From assembly GCF_007827695.1 (NCBI RefSeq), contig NZ_VITA01000010.1, positions 151,534 to 215,533 on the forward strand: a stretch of DNA of 64,000 nt. Reading direction: 5' to 3'. This stretch comes from Sinorhizobium medicae. Its GTDB lineage: Bacteria; Pseudomonadota; Alphaproteobacteria; Rhizobiales; Rhizobiaceae. Under the pieces are notes generated by a model. That model ran no database searches. It saw nothing but the letters and a program-made list of their open reading frames with translations, and had not been told where the DNA came from. The position numbers were made by a program, and so were the translations under genes. Numbering within the stretch: the first letter of the stretch is position 1; every line of letters begins with the position of its first letter. This document shows, in pieces, positions 47,878 to 56,872 of the stretch.

Positions 47878-48725
47878 CGGTCACCTCCTGCCCAAAGGCG
47901 GTCGAGACCGAAAAAGCGGTTGTAGACCGCATATACCGCGAGCGTCAGCGCCAGAAGCACGATCGATATCGCCGAGCCGAGGCCGAAGTCGAGGGTCTGT
48001 TCAATCTGGTCGCCAATGATGCCGGCGATCATCTGGTCGCGTGGGCTCCCGAGCAGGACGGGCATGACATAGAAGCCGAGACAGGTGATGAAGACGAGCG
48101 TGCAGCCGTTGACGATGCCGGGCGCGCTCAGTGGCAGATAGACGGAAACAAAGGCTCGAAGGGGATGCGCGCCAAGATTTTCGGCAGCGCGGACATAGAG
48201 CGGGTCGATCCGTTTCATCACGGCGAAGAGCGACATGGTCATGAAAGGAATAAGCGCGTGGGTCATTGCGAGGGTGGCGCTGAATGTGGTGAACAGGATC
48301 TTCGGCGCGGGATCCCAGCCGAGCCACGAGAGGAGCGCGGTAACCGGCCCCTGATTGCCGAGGATGACCATCCAGGCATAGGTGCGCACCAGATAGCTGG
48401 TCCAGAAAGAGAGCGCGACGACCGTCAGCAGGAAGGTTGCAAAGCGCTTCGAGCCGTTCGCCGCGGCATAGGCGAGCGGATAGGCGAAGAGAAGGCTCAG
48501 CAGCGTTACCAGGAGCGCCGTCTTGAACGTGCTGTAAAGGACCGACGCGAACAGACTGGAATTCAGCAGCCGGCCGAAATTCTGCAGTCCGATGACCGGC
48601 TGCGACAGGCTCATCCACACGACGTAGCCAAGCGGAACGAGAAAGAAGAGTGAAAGGAACATCACCGCCGGAGCTATCAGCGGCATAGGCCCTTCCACGA
48701 AGACCGGGGACGTCCGGAGTTTCAT
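47874..48725 (-). CDS. ABC importer permease, PotB type
   Basis: 283 residues with six helices and the loop YVRAAENLGAHPLRAFVSVY. It pairs with the PotC-type product. It begins 126 bases after the binding-protein stop, a gap that holds a hairpin (48772-48798). Confidence 0.92.
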   Translation of the reverse strand: MKLRTSPVFVEGPMPLIAPAVMFLSLFFLVPLGYVVWMSLSQPVIGLQNFGRLLNSSLFASVLYSTFKTALLVTLLSLLFAYPLAYAAANGSKRFATFLLTVVALSFWTSYLVRTYAWMVILGNQGPVTALLSWLGWDPAPKILFTTFSATLAMTHALIPFMTMSLFAVMKRIDPLYVRAAENLGAHPLRAFVSVYLPLSAPGIVNGCTLVFITCLGFYVMPVLLGSPRDQMIAGIIGDQIEQTLDFGLGSAISIVLLALTLAVYAVYNRFFGLDRLWAGGDR

Positions 48726-48771
48726 GACATTGCTCCTTTACCCTCGGACAGGGTTTTTGCCGCGAAAGCGG

Positions 48772-48798
48772 GGTACCGGCGCAGCCACTGCCGGCACC
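48772..48798 (-). promoter_or_regulatory. hairpin after the PotD-type gene
   Basis: GGTACCGGC, nine-base loop, GCCGGCACC, eight of nine arm positions paired plus one G-T. It lies between the binding-protein gene and the permease genes without a T run, as in the other transporter operons of this window. Confidence 0.5.
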
Positions 48799-48850
48799 CT
48801 ATCCGATGCATTGCACTTTCCAGCCGTTCTTACCGGAACCGGCAGTGGGC

Positions 48851-49924
48851 TCAGATACCGACCCAGCTTTCGAAACGGGTGGACAGCTCGTCCAGCTGGG
48901 GCAGCAGCTTCGCCCCGTCCAGCATGACGGCCCGGGCGAGGTGCTCCGGATGGGTCGGCATTCTGGCCGCGACCTCGGCTGGAATGAAATCGAACGACTT
49001 CGGGTTCATCGGACCGTTCTGGTCCGCGATGCAGAACTTTGCGAGCCCCTCGGCGTTCTGGCCGATATGGCTGATCAGCTTGAAGCCGTTTTCTGCACGC
49101 GGGCTGTCCTTGGCGACGATCCAGCAGGCCTTGTCGACGACGGCCTGGTCCCAGACAATTTCGATCGGCTCCTTGGAAGCCTCCTTGGCGCCGAAGGCGT
49201 CGCTATCCCAGAGCCCCGCCATGTCCACTTCACCGTCGGTCAGGATCTGCCGCGCCTGCGGCCCGGCGGTCCACCAGACGCGGACATGGTCTTTGATCCG
49301 GTCGAGCGAGGCGAAGGCGCGGTCGAGGTCGTAGGGGAAGAGCTGGTCGGCCGGAACGCCGTCGGCAAGCAGCGCGATCGCCAGGACGCGGGCGGCGTGA
49401 CGCTGCAGGCTGCGGTTGCCTGGGAACTTCTCGACGTTAAAGAAATCGGACCAGTTCTTCAGCCCTTCAGGGAATTTAGCGGCATTGTAGGCCATCTGCG
49501 TGGCAAAGCCATGCGTTGCCAGCCCGTTTTCGTAGATGGCGCCTTCCCAAAGCTTGGAGGTGTCGACGTGACCTTCCAGCGTCTCGAGTAGGCCCGCCCC
49601 ATTGGCGCGCGCGACGTCTGCGACGCCGAGCGTGGTGACGTCGAACTCGTAGACGCCCGTGGTCTTCTGCGCCGCGAGCTTGGCGAAGGAAATCGGCGAG
49701 ACTGTGCGGATCTCTATTCCCGTATCCGCCGTAAACGGCTCGAACAGGAACTTCTTGACCGATGCCTCCCAGTCGCCGCCCCAGGTGTTGACATAAAGGG
49801 CGTTCTCCTCCGCGCTGGCGCGTCGGATAGAGGGGGAAGCCAGCATTGCGGCCCCGAAAAGTCCGGCGCCGAGAACGGCACGTCGCGATAGCGGCGTGGC
49901 TGATGCATTCTTGAACATTTCCAT
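48851..49924 (-). CDS. ABC importer solute-binding protein, PotD/spermidine-putrescine type
   Basis: 357 residues with a Sec or Tat-like signal (SRRAVLGAGLFGAAMLASPSI) and a type 2 binding fold beginning NALYVNTWGGDWEASVKKF. The twin arginine (PLSRRAVLG) suggests Tat export is possible. The ligand is probably a polyamine or similar amine given the neighbouring transaminase. GGAGAACCACGA lies before the ATG. Confidence 0.9.
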   Translation of the reverse strand: MEMFKNASATPLSRRAVLGAGLFGAAMLASPSIRRASAEENALYVNTWGGDWEASVKKFLFEPFTADTGIEIRTVSPISFAKLAAQKTTGVYEFDVTTLGVADVARANGAGLLETLEGHVDTSKLWEGAIYENGLATHGFATQMAYNAAKFPEGLKNWSDFFNVEKFPGNRSLQRHAARVLAIALLADGVPADQLFPYDLDRAFASLDRIKDHVRVWWTAGPQARQILTDGEVDMAGLWDSDAFGAKEASKEPIEIVWDQAVVDKACWIVAKDSPRAENGFKLISHIGQNAEGLAKFCIADQNGPMNPKSFDFIPAEVAARMPTHPEHLARAVMLDGAKLLPQLDELSTRFESWVGI

Positions 49925-50029
49925 TCGTGGTTCTCCTTGATGTCGAATGGTCGTTTGACTGCTATTCCCGCGGCCGCTCGCCTATAGCGGCGGCTCTTCT
50001 TGTTCTTTGAATCCGGTTTTTGGTTCCGG

Positions 50030-51001
50030 TCAGTTCGGACGGAAAACCTCCGCGTAAAGACGGAGCCAGTTGCCGCGAAGGATCTTGTTCGCTTCCTCCT
50101 GATTGAAGCCGGCGCGCAGCAGTGCCGCGGCGACATCCTGCAGGTTTTCCGGCTTGAGCAGCCATTCCGGCTTCGCCACCGCGCCAGGCCGCTCCGGCGA
50201 GCCTGCACCATACTGAACCGAGCGGGTCCAGCGGCCCTTGCGCATCCAGTCGTAGTCGCGCGGGGTGTGGTTGTGCGAAATGTCGGTGCCGATGCCGACA
50301 TGGTCGATGCCGGCTATGTCGACGGTGCGGGCGACCATCTCGCACCAGCCGTCGACGGTGGCGCAGGCGGCGTCGGGCGTGATGTTCCGGTAGGCGACGC
50401 ACCCAATGACACCGCCGCGTTCGGCAAGAGCCTTGATCACCTTGTCCGACTTGTTGCGCTTGTGGGCAAAAAGCGAAGCGGCATTGGCATGCGTGATCGC
50501 AACCGGCCTTTCCGACCATTCGATGGCGTCGAGAGTCGTCCGGTCGCCGACATGGGAGAGATCGACCAGCATGCCGACGCGGTTCATTTCCCGTACGACA
50601 TCGCGGCCGAACCGAGCAAGGCCACTGTCATTCTCCTCGTAACAGGAGCCGCCGAGTTCGTTCTGGTTGTTGTAGGTCAGCTGGACCACGCGGACGCCGA
50701 GCTCGGCGAAGAATTCAACGAAGGCGATGCGGTCCTCGAACAGGTTCGAGTTCTGGTAGCCGAGCACGACCGCCAGCTTGCCTTCCGTTTCGGCGCGCTC
50801 GATGTCGGCAGCGGTCCTGGCAATAAGGATCAGGTCGGCGTTCTCGCGCTCCATGTCTCGCCAGCGGGCAAGCGAGTCGAGAGACTCCATCGTCCCTTCC
50901 CAGAAGCCGAGCGTCGGCGTCACCGCACTGTAGCCGCCCCGCCTTAGCGCCTCGAAGGACCCGCGGTCGAAATGACCACATTGAAGTGCATCGATAATCA
51001 T
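50030..51001 (-). CDS. membrane dipeptidase family (peptidase M19) metallohydrolase
   Basis: 323 residues, an amidohydrolase-fold zinc peptidase. Visible features are the N-terminal DALQCGHFDRG (atypical of the usual DxHxD), VDLSHVGDRT, ITHANAASLFAHKRN and HVGIGTDISHNH. No signal peptide, so cytosolic. M19 relatives occur in clusters degrading betaines and other modified amino compounds, where they may hydrolyse amide conjugates. It lies between the binding-protein gene and two unknown genes. Confidence 0.85.
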   Translation of the reverse strand: MIIDALQCGHFDRGSFEALRRGGYSAVTPTLGFWEGTMESLDSLARWRDMERENADLILIARTAADIERAETEGKLAVVLGYQNSNLFEDRIAFVEFFAELGVRVVQLTYNNQNELGGSCYEENDSGLARFGRDVVREMNRVGMLVDLSHVGDRTTLDAIEWSERPVAITHANAASLFAHKRNKSDKVIKALAERGGVIGCVAYRNITPDAACATVDGWCEMVARTVDIAGIDHVGIGTDISHNHTPRDYDWMRKGRWTRSVQYGAGSPERPGAVAKPEWLLKPENLQDVAAALLRAGFNQEEANKILRGNWLRLYAEVFRPN

Positions 51002-51013
51002 GGTCGTTCCATC

Positions 51014-51742
51014 TCAGTTATTGATTGCCGTCGTGCCGTGCTTTTCGGCGCCGGCGATGAGCAGAGAGAGGTCCGTCTCATCCTCGTCCTGCCGGCCGAT
51101 GACCTTACCGTCCGCCTCGACAATGATTGGACCGGCGTGGCGGCGCGATACGTAGGAATCGGGCGCCAGCGCTTCGGCGGACTGGTGAAAGAGCTGCCAC
51201 CAGAGAGCCGCATCGACGGTCAGCCCGTCGCGCCGGATTCTTTCGAGAACCGTCGGATGCATTTCCTTCGCGGCGGGCGAAACGACGATCTCGGCACAGC
51301 CGGTGGTCCCGTCGATAGCGACCTCGGCATTCAAGCCAAAACGCTGCGCAAGAGCCTCGACGACTCTCAGTTCGTCCACCTCGGTCGCGGTGCGAACCGT
51401 GATTGTACCTGCGCCCTGCGTCCGCAGACGCTCCGTTGCGAGATCGAGCACCGCATCGGCGGCAATCCACGCGTGCTGCCCGCCACAGTCGACGATGAGA
51501 CGCTCGCCATCTGCCGTCAGGCTCAGCACATGCGGATTTGCCGATCGCACCGCCTCAAGGTTGTGGAGCAGACGGGCGAAGCCGCCGAGGCCGAGGGCCG
51601 CGGAATAAAGGGCGCAATCCCTGAGGGAGGGCACCAGGCCCGCGTCGACACGCGCGACTTGTACCAGTCGCTCAAAGACCATCCGCATTTCACGCAGACT
51701 GACGGTGAGGGTCGAAGGAAGGTTGGACTGGCAGGAACTCAT
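51014..51742 (-). CDS. unknown protein, possibly DUF3726-like
   Basis: 242 residues, no signal or membrane segment. The middle reads GERLIVDCGGQHAWIAADAVLDLA and the C-terminal half alternates beta-like segments (IVVSPAAKEMHP, AGPIIVEADGKVIG). I see a weak resemblance to DUF3726 but cannot confirm it. The ATG overlaps the stop of the upstream 578-residue gene (ATGA), so the two products are co-translated and probably act together. Confidence 0.7.
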   Translation of the reverse strand: MSSCQSNLPSTLTVSLREMRMVFERLVQVARVDAGLVPSLRDCALYSAALGLGGFARLLHNLEAVRSANPHVLSLTADGERLIVDCGGQHAWIAADAVLDLATERLRTQGAGTITVRTATEVDELRVVEALAQRFGLNAEVAIDGTTGCAEIVVSPAAKEMHPTVLERIRRDGLTVDAALWWQLFHQSAEALAPDSYVSRRHAGPIIVEADGKVIGRQDEDETDLSLLIAGAEKHGTTAINN

Positions 51743-53475
51743 AGGCTCGGCTCCGAAGGGTAGAACCACAGGTCGTCGGCGCTGCCGGCGGCAATGTCTT
51801 CCGGAACAGGCGCGCCGTGGAACAGAACGCCGCGCAGGTTGCGGTCGAGGAAATCGCGGGTCTTGTCGATGCCGTGGATGCCGACATTGAGAAGGCGGGT
51901 GATATGGGCGGGGGTAAAGTGTTCACTCATGATATCGGCATGCGGCGAATGGAGGCCGGTGCCGGCAAGAGCCTGCACGCGGGTGGCGATTGCCCGGTGT
52001 TCGGGGCGAGCAAGCAGGAAGCGGGCGGTGCTGAGGGTCGGATCGGCGGCGGCGAGGTCGCGGTCAAGGGACACCACGAGCCGCGGCAGGTCGAGGCCAA
52101 GATTGACGACGTTCTCGCCGACTTCGGCAACGGGGCCGCGGCGTGGCTCCTCGGCGGAAACCGATTTGTACCAGACGTATCGCTTTTCCGACCCGATATC
52201 GAGATCGAGCCCGAACGCCCAGGCGTAATCGTTTCTCAGAATCTCGCGCAGCCGGGCGACCGGCATTTCCGGCCGGCCCGTGAGCTCCTCATCGATGACG
52301 AGGCCTTCCACCAGCTGGTCGGCCTCTTCGGCAACGAGCTCTATGAGGAGCGAATGGAGGGTTTCCATGGCTTCCGCATGGACGCGGCACTCGAGGGAGG
52401 CGGTAAGTTCGGCAAAGGGCTCGCTTTCGAATCGGCTGCCGCTCCGCCAACGGTCCAGCAATTTCGCGACGGCGCTGCGGATGATGCCGAGTTCTCGTGC
52501 CACGACGTCGGAGCGTGTGACGTTCTCGTATTGCACGCGGTCCTCGGACCGGAAGGTTATCGCTTTGTCGACAAGGCTCAACAGCTTGGCGATCTCCGAG
52601 CCGTTTTCATCCGGTGTGAGCCCTTTTGCACGGGCGATCGCCTCTTCGCGGATGAATAGCCAGCGCTCGATCAGGCGCGGGTGGTTGTTGACGAAGAGCA
52701 TCAGCCCAAGCGCCGAGCCGTTGCCGACCCCGAGGAAGCGGCGAAGCTCGATTGCCATCCGCGGGGCTGCGGGTGCTTCGAGCCGGACGAGATGGGCAAG
52801 GAGATCCTGGGCGAAAACGCGCATCATATAGGCGCAGAGCATCTGGGCGGCCAGCGACCAGCGAAGCGGGTGATCCCCCTCATAGGCGAGGAAGGATTTC
52901 GTCCCGAAGGTACCGTTGCCGTCGAGGCCGGTATTGCGCATCAGGTAACAGGTGTGAGCGAGCTCGGCGACGTTGGGCTGGCCGCCGGCCTGGAGCGCGG
53001 CCTTCGCGCCTTCGAAAAAGCGGCCGCTGCGGTTGGAGCGGCACCAGATCAGCGTTCCGGGTGTGGCGCGGCCCTCGTAGAGCTTCGGAAGCTCGGTTCG
53101 TGTCGTTTCGAAATCCCGCCTGCTCATATCGCCTTCGACCAAGGCTCCCATCATATCCCAGGCCCGACCGATGATGCGGCCCGTACGGCCGTGCGGGGAG
53201 GGCTCGAACGAATAGACGGGAAAGCTGAAGCGCCAGCCGCCGATGTCGATGCGGTATTCGGCGACGCCGTTGCCCTTGGCGTCGATGTCGAACCGCTTGC
53301 ACAGGATCTGCCAGCGCTGCCGGACCGCGCGGCTCATCAGTGCGCGCGAGGCGCTGACGCGGGACGGCTGGATGGCGGCGAGCCTTTCGGGCTTCATGAT
53401 ATCGGCCGGCGAACGCATCAGCCGCGCGATGCGGTGGGCCGCCGACTCAGGCACCGTTTTCGTCAGGGCGCTCAT
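51739..53475 (-). CDS. 578-residue protein of unknown function
   Basis: No family recognised and no signal peptide. It is mostly helical by composition, with a motif-like stretch LAHTCYLMRNTGLDGNGTFG around residues 175-195, a Trp/Arg-rich region RRYVWYK-like near 440 (KRYVWYKSVSAEEPRRG), and a C-terminal VLFHGAPVPEDIAAGS. The start at 53475 has GAGGAGAG upstream; a longer frame to 53703 overlaps IclR. It sits between IclR (one base away) and the co-translated 242-residue protein, so all three belong to one regulated operon. Confidence 0.72.
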   Translation of the reverse strand: MSALTKTVPESAAHRIARLMRSPADIMKPERLAAIQPSRVSASRALMSRAVRQRWQILCKRFDIDAKGNGVAEYRIDIGGWRFSFPVYSFEPSPHGRTGRIIGRAWDMMGALVEGDMSRRDFETTRTELPKLYEGRATPGTLIWCRSNRSGRFFEGAKAALQAGGQPNVAELAHTCYLMRNTGLDGNGTFGTKSFLAYEGDHPLRWSLAAQMLCAYMMRVFAQDLLAHLVRLEAPAAPRMAIELRRFLGVGNGSALGLMLFVNNHPRLIERWLFIREEAIARAKGLTPDENGSEIAKLLSLVDKAITFRSEDRVQYENVTRSDVVARELGIIRSAVAKLLDRWRSGSRFESEPFAELTASLECRVHAEAMETLHSLLIELVAEEADQLVEGLVIDEELTGRPEMPVARLREILRNDYAWAFGLDLDIGSEKRYVWYKSVSAEEPRRGPVAEVGENVVNLGLDLPRLVVSLDRDLAAADPTLSTARFLLARPEHRAIATRVQALAGTGLHSPHADIMSEHFTPAHITRLLNVGIHGIDKTRDFLDRNLRGVLFHGAPVPEDIAAGSADDLWFYPSEPSL

Positions 53476-53476
53476 T

Positions 53477-54196
53477 TCATTGCTCTCCTCGCAGGCGCGC
53501 GGCGCTTGCCGCCGCGGCTGCGACGACGATCCGGGCGCACTTGTCAGTATCGAAACCTGTGAACGGGCCGGAAAGCGCGAGTGCGCCGATGCATTCGCCC
53601 TGCGCATCGATAATCGGGGCGGCAACGGCCGATACGGTTCGCGGCCCCTCGACCTCGGAAATGGCGTAGCCGCACTTGCGCACTTCGGCGATGATCTCGT
53701 CACCCGGCAGTTCGACGCCCTCCGCCCTCAGACGGTCGACTATTTCCGAACGCGCAAACGACACGAGAACCCGGCCGAAGGCAGTGCGGTCAAGACGGAG
53801 CTGCGTTCCTATCCGAAGGTCCGCGCGCAGGATGCCGCGTGACTCCACCCGGCGAACGATGACGGCGGACTTTCCGTCGAGAATCGCGAGCGAGGCGGTC
53901 TCACCGCTCTGGGTGACCATCTCTTCCAGGACGCCGGCGAAGCGCGCGCCAAGGTTGGATTGTTCGAGAGCCATTGCCGCGTGCCCGACGATGCGAAGCG
54001 TCAAGCGATAACGGCCATCGGTTGTCTGCTCGATCCAGCCGGCTTCCACCAGCGTGACGAGACGCTGATGGACGGCGCCCCGGGCTTCGCCGAGCTGGCG
54101 CGCAACATCGGCAAGTCGCAACGGCTCCGCTGCAGCGCCGATGCACTCGAACGTAGCGAGGGTCTTGAGCACCGAGGATAAAGGGCGAACCGACAT
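53477..54196 (-). CDS. IclR family transcriptional regulator
   Basis: 239 residues: N-terminal winged helix (LADVARQLGEARGAVHQRL) and an IclR effector domain (GETASLAILDGKSAVIVRRV, TAFGRVLVSF). It is first of the minus-strand catabolic set. A perfect inverted repeat, GTCTTC-N5-GAAGAC, lies 23 bases upstream of its start. The 289-base gap to the next gene (54197-54485) shows this repeat and no gene. Confidence 0.9.
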   Translation of the reverse strand: MSVRPLSSVLKTLATFECIGAAAEPLRLADVARQLGEARGAVHQRLVTLVEAGWIEQTTDGRYRLTLRIVGHAAMALEQSNLGARFAGVLEEMVTQSGETASLAILDGKSAVIVRRVESRGILRADLRIGTQLRLDRTAFGRVLVSFARSEIVDRLRAEGVELPGDEIIAEVRKCGYAISEVEGPRTVSAVAAPIIDAQGECIGALALSGPFTGFDTDKCARIVVAAAAASAARLRGEQ

Positions 54197-54218
54197 TACA
54201 GAAGTTCCGAAAACTGTT

Positions 54219-54235
54219 GTCTTCTCATAGAAGAC
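54219..54235. promoter_or_regulatory. candidate IclR operator GTCTTC-N5-GAAGAC
   Basis: GTCTTCTCATAGAAGAC: perfect six-base arms, AT-rich centre, directly upstream of the IclR gene. It is the only strong palindrome in the gap and fits autoregulation of the operon. Confidence 0.55.
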
Positions 54236-54485
54236 GTGGTATATGTATGTTGGACAAAAATCTGTTTCGTGTCAACTTCGTTCTAGGCGACGACGTCGAA
54301 ATTTGCCGCGCACCGAACCGGCGCACGTTCATTGCGGGGTTACCGAGAGGCTTTCAGCGGTTAGAAGCACCAAGGCGCGCAATGCCCGCAATGCTCAGGA
54401 CGAGCCCGGATGCCCTGGCTGCCGAAGGGGCTGCCGGGCGCCGGATCTACCGCAGTTCCGCGTTTCAGAGAAAAACGGGAACGCT

Positions 54486-55475
54486 CTACGAGGGGGTGGG
54501 GCTTAGTGAAACGACGACATTGCCGACCGTCTTGCCGCTTTCGACCGCCTCATGAGCGGCAGCGATGTCGTCCAGCGCATAGATCTCGGCAATGTGGTGT
54601 CTCAGAAGTCCGGACCTGAGCTGAGAATGAAGCGCGCTGACGGTCTCGGCACGCACTTCCGGCGACATCTCATACACGATGAAGAACCGCGCGGCGATGC
54701 CGGCGAGTATCATCGGCAAGAACTCGAATGAGATATCAGGCTTGCTGGAGCCGTAAATCACCAAAAGCCCGTCCTGCGCGATGATTTCAGGCAGCATCTT
54801 GGCATTGGTGGCGGCGTCCACCTCGATGACTCGATCGACGCCGCGCCCGTTGGTGATGTCCTTTATCCGGTCGACGACATCTTCCGTTTTGTAGTTGATC
54901 GTGTCGTCGGCTCCCAGCCTCAAGCAGATCTCAGCTTTTTGCGCCGAACTGACGGTCGTGACGATGCGCGCCGCACCGTAGAGCCTGGCAAACTGAATGG
55001 CGTAAGCGCCGACCGAGCCCGCGCCTCCGGCCACCAGAACGGTTCTTCCAAATACGGATCCGTCCATGGTCACCGCGCGCAGCGCCGTCAGCGCTGGAAT
55101 GCCGAGGCAGGCGCCTTCCTCGAAAGATACGTTATCGGGCAGGTGGACCGCCTGATCCTGCGGGAGAACGACATACTCGGCAGCCGTGCCGTTCGAACGT
55201 CGCCAAGCGGCATTCCACGTCCATACCCGTTCGCCGATGCGTTCCCCTGCCACCTCGGCTCCTACGGCGTCGATAATGCCTGCGCCGTCACTATGCGGGA
55301 TCATTTGCGGGGCGATGACCGGCCTTCCCGCCCGTGCTTTCACATCGGACGGATTAACGCCGGACGCATGTATGCGAACGCGGACCTCTCCGGGGCCGGG
55401 GAGAGGCTCGGGAAGGCTGCCGACCTTAAGAACCTCGCGGGCGGCGCCATTCTTCTCATACCATGCAGCTCTCAT
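54486..55475 (-). CDS. zinc-type-fold NADPH:quinone oxidoreductase
   Basis: 329 residues of the medium-chain dehydrogenase/reductase superfamily, quinone-oxidoreductase branch. The N-terminal GroES-like domain lacks catalytic zinc cysteines; the Rossmann motif is VAGGAGSVGAYAIQFA. It reduces quinones or enones with NADPH. The ATG at 55475 is internal to a frame open from 55490. Monocistronic by context; 23 bases separate it from the diguanylate cyclase upstream on the same strand. Confidence 0.88.
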   Translation of the reverse strand: MRAAWYEKNGAAREVLKVGSLPEPLPGPGEVRVRIHASGVNPSDVKARAGRPVIAPQMIPHSDGAGIIDAVGAEVAGERIGERVWTWNAAWRRSNGTAAEYVVLPQDQAVHLPDNVSFEEGACLGIPALTALRAVTMDGSVFGRTVLVAGGAGSVGAYAIQFARLYGAARIVTTVSSAQKAEICLRLGADDTINYKTEDVVDRIKDITNGRGVDRVIEVDAATNAKMLPEIIAQDGLLVIYGSSKPDISFEFLPMILAGIAARFFIVYEMSPEVRAETVSALHSQLRSGLLRHHIAEIYALDDIAAAHEAVESGKTVGNVVVSLSPTPS

Positions 55476-55498
55476 TTCACGACCTTTCAAGATTGAGA

Positions 55499-56524
55499 TC
55501 AGGCGCCGACGACGACGAACCGGTCGCGACCGCCCCGCTTTGCCGCGTAGAGAGCCTTGTCGCAGCTGTTCAGCAGATCCGCCCGCCGGCGCCCGTTATC
55601 CGGGGCGAGGGCGCCGCCGATGCTGATACGCGCCTGGATGGCCTCGCCATCGACCTCTACGGGCTCGCGAAAAACCGAGACCAGTCGCTGCGAAACCGCT
55701 GCCAGGGCCGGTGCATTGGGCGGATTTGGAACAAAAACGGCGAATTCGTCGCCGCCCATGCGAACCGGAATGTCGCCCGCTCTGATGACCGAGCGAATTC
55801 GATTGGCGGCCTCGTACAGAACCGCGTCGCCGACCTGATGGCCCAGCTTGTCGTTGATCGCCTTGAAACCATCCATGTCGAGATAAAGGGCCCCGAAAGT
55901 CTGACCCGCGGTCATCGCATTGTCGAGTGCCCCATCGACGATCGAGGACAGGGCGGAGCGATTGAAGAGACCCGTGAGCGGATCGGTGATTGCCGCATTC
56001 TGTAGCTGGTTGTGGGCAAGCCCCATAACCAGATTGGCTTTCTGGAGGCTCAACAGAGCGCTGGCGACTTCAGCGAAGCGGCGCAGGTTCAGGGCCTGTC
56101 CGTCGGAGAGATTTCCGGGCCGGCCATCGAGAATACAGAAGCTCCCGACGGGCAGGTTGTCCAGATAGACGGGCGCGCCGGCGTAGAAGCGGAAATGCGG
56201 GCTTCCGACGACGTACGGCCTCGATCTCAGGTCCTGGTCTTCCGTCAGATCGGGAATAACAAGCAATTCGTCTTCGAAGACGACCCGCGTGCATATGGAC
56301 ATCTCGCGCGAGCATTCGCCGATCCTCAAGCCCGCCTGACCGGCGATCCTCTGCCAATCCTCGTCGATGATGTTGATGGCGGCGTAGGAGACGCCGAATA
56401 CGCCTTTAGCAAGCTCGGCGAGGGTCGCGAGTTCGGGTGTCGGAGCGCTTTCAACGGAATTCAGCGAGCGGACTGCGAGCAGCCTTTGGCGCTCGTTCGT
56501 CAGGATGCGTAGGGCTTGACCCAT
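55499..56524 (-). CDS. GAF-GGDEF diguanylate cyclase
   Basis: 341 residues: GAF domain (~20-165, SICTRVVFEDELLVIPD) and a GGDEF domain with intact GGDEF at 257-261 and an RxxD inhibitory site (RAGD, 248-251) at the right spacing, so it should make c-di-GMP with product inhibition. No EAL domain. It is divergent from bgsBA, whose glucan synthase is known to need c-di-GMP in S. meliloti, so it may feed that enzyme. Confidence 0.92.
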   Translation of the reverse strand: MGQALRILTNERQRLLAVRSLNSVESAPTPELATLAELAKGVFGVSYAAINIIDEDWQRIAGQAGLRIGECSREMSICTRVVFEDELLVIPDLTEDQDLRSRPYVVGSPHFRFYAGAPVYLDNLPVGSFCILDGRPGNLSDGQALNLRRFAEVASALLSLQKANLVMGLAHNQLQNAAITDPLTGLFNRSALSSIVDGALDNAMTAGQTFGALYLDMDGFKAINDKLGHQVGDAVLYEAANRIRSVIRAGDIPVRMGGDEFAVFVPNPPNAPALAAVSQRLVSVFREPVEVDGEAIQARISIGGALAPDNGRRRADLLNSCDKALYAAKRGGRDRFVVVGA

Positions 56525-56872
56525 CGAAATCTCCGTTAATCACCGAAAGGGGGCGGCTCAGACGCCCCGTCTTTCTTCTACGACGGGAGTCGCTCCTCCC
56601 AGGAGGGGGAGAGGATGCAGCCTCACGACCTATCGCAAAACATTGTCAACGCGCTATCCTTAAACCTTAGAGTAAAGCGGGTTCTCCCTTCGCTCGCTGA
56701 AGTTTTACGCGGTTCACGGTCAAAGCAAGCAGATTTGAGGGTTGTTCGCTACGAGATACCATTCAATCGTGACGAAAAGAGACGAAGCGGGGCGCGGTCC
56801 CGGCGACAGCCTCTTGCAAATGGCCATGGCAGTGTATCAGCCGATCCGGCCGTCCTGAGTGAGTAATTGGAC
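56525..56872. other. divergent control region between diguanylate cyclase and bgsB
   Basis: 348 bases without a gene. A hairpin GGGGCG-N7-CGCCCC at 56550-56568 is followed by GTCTTTCTTCT. An AT-richer stretch around 56636-56690 is the most promoter-like part. No repeat of the RIME type is here. A TTG at 56867 could extend bgsB by two codons; I prefer the ATG at 56873. Confidence 0.5.
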
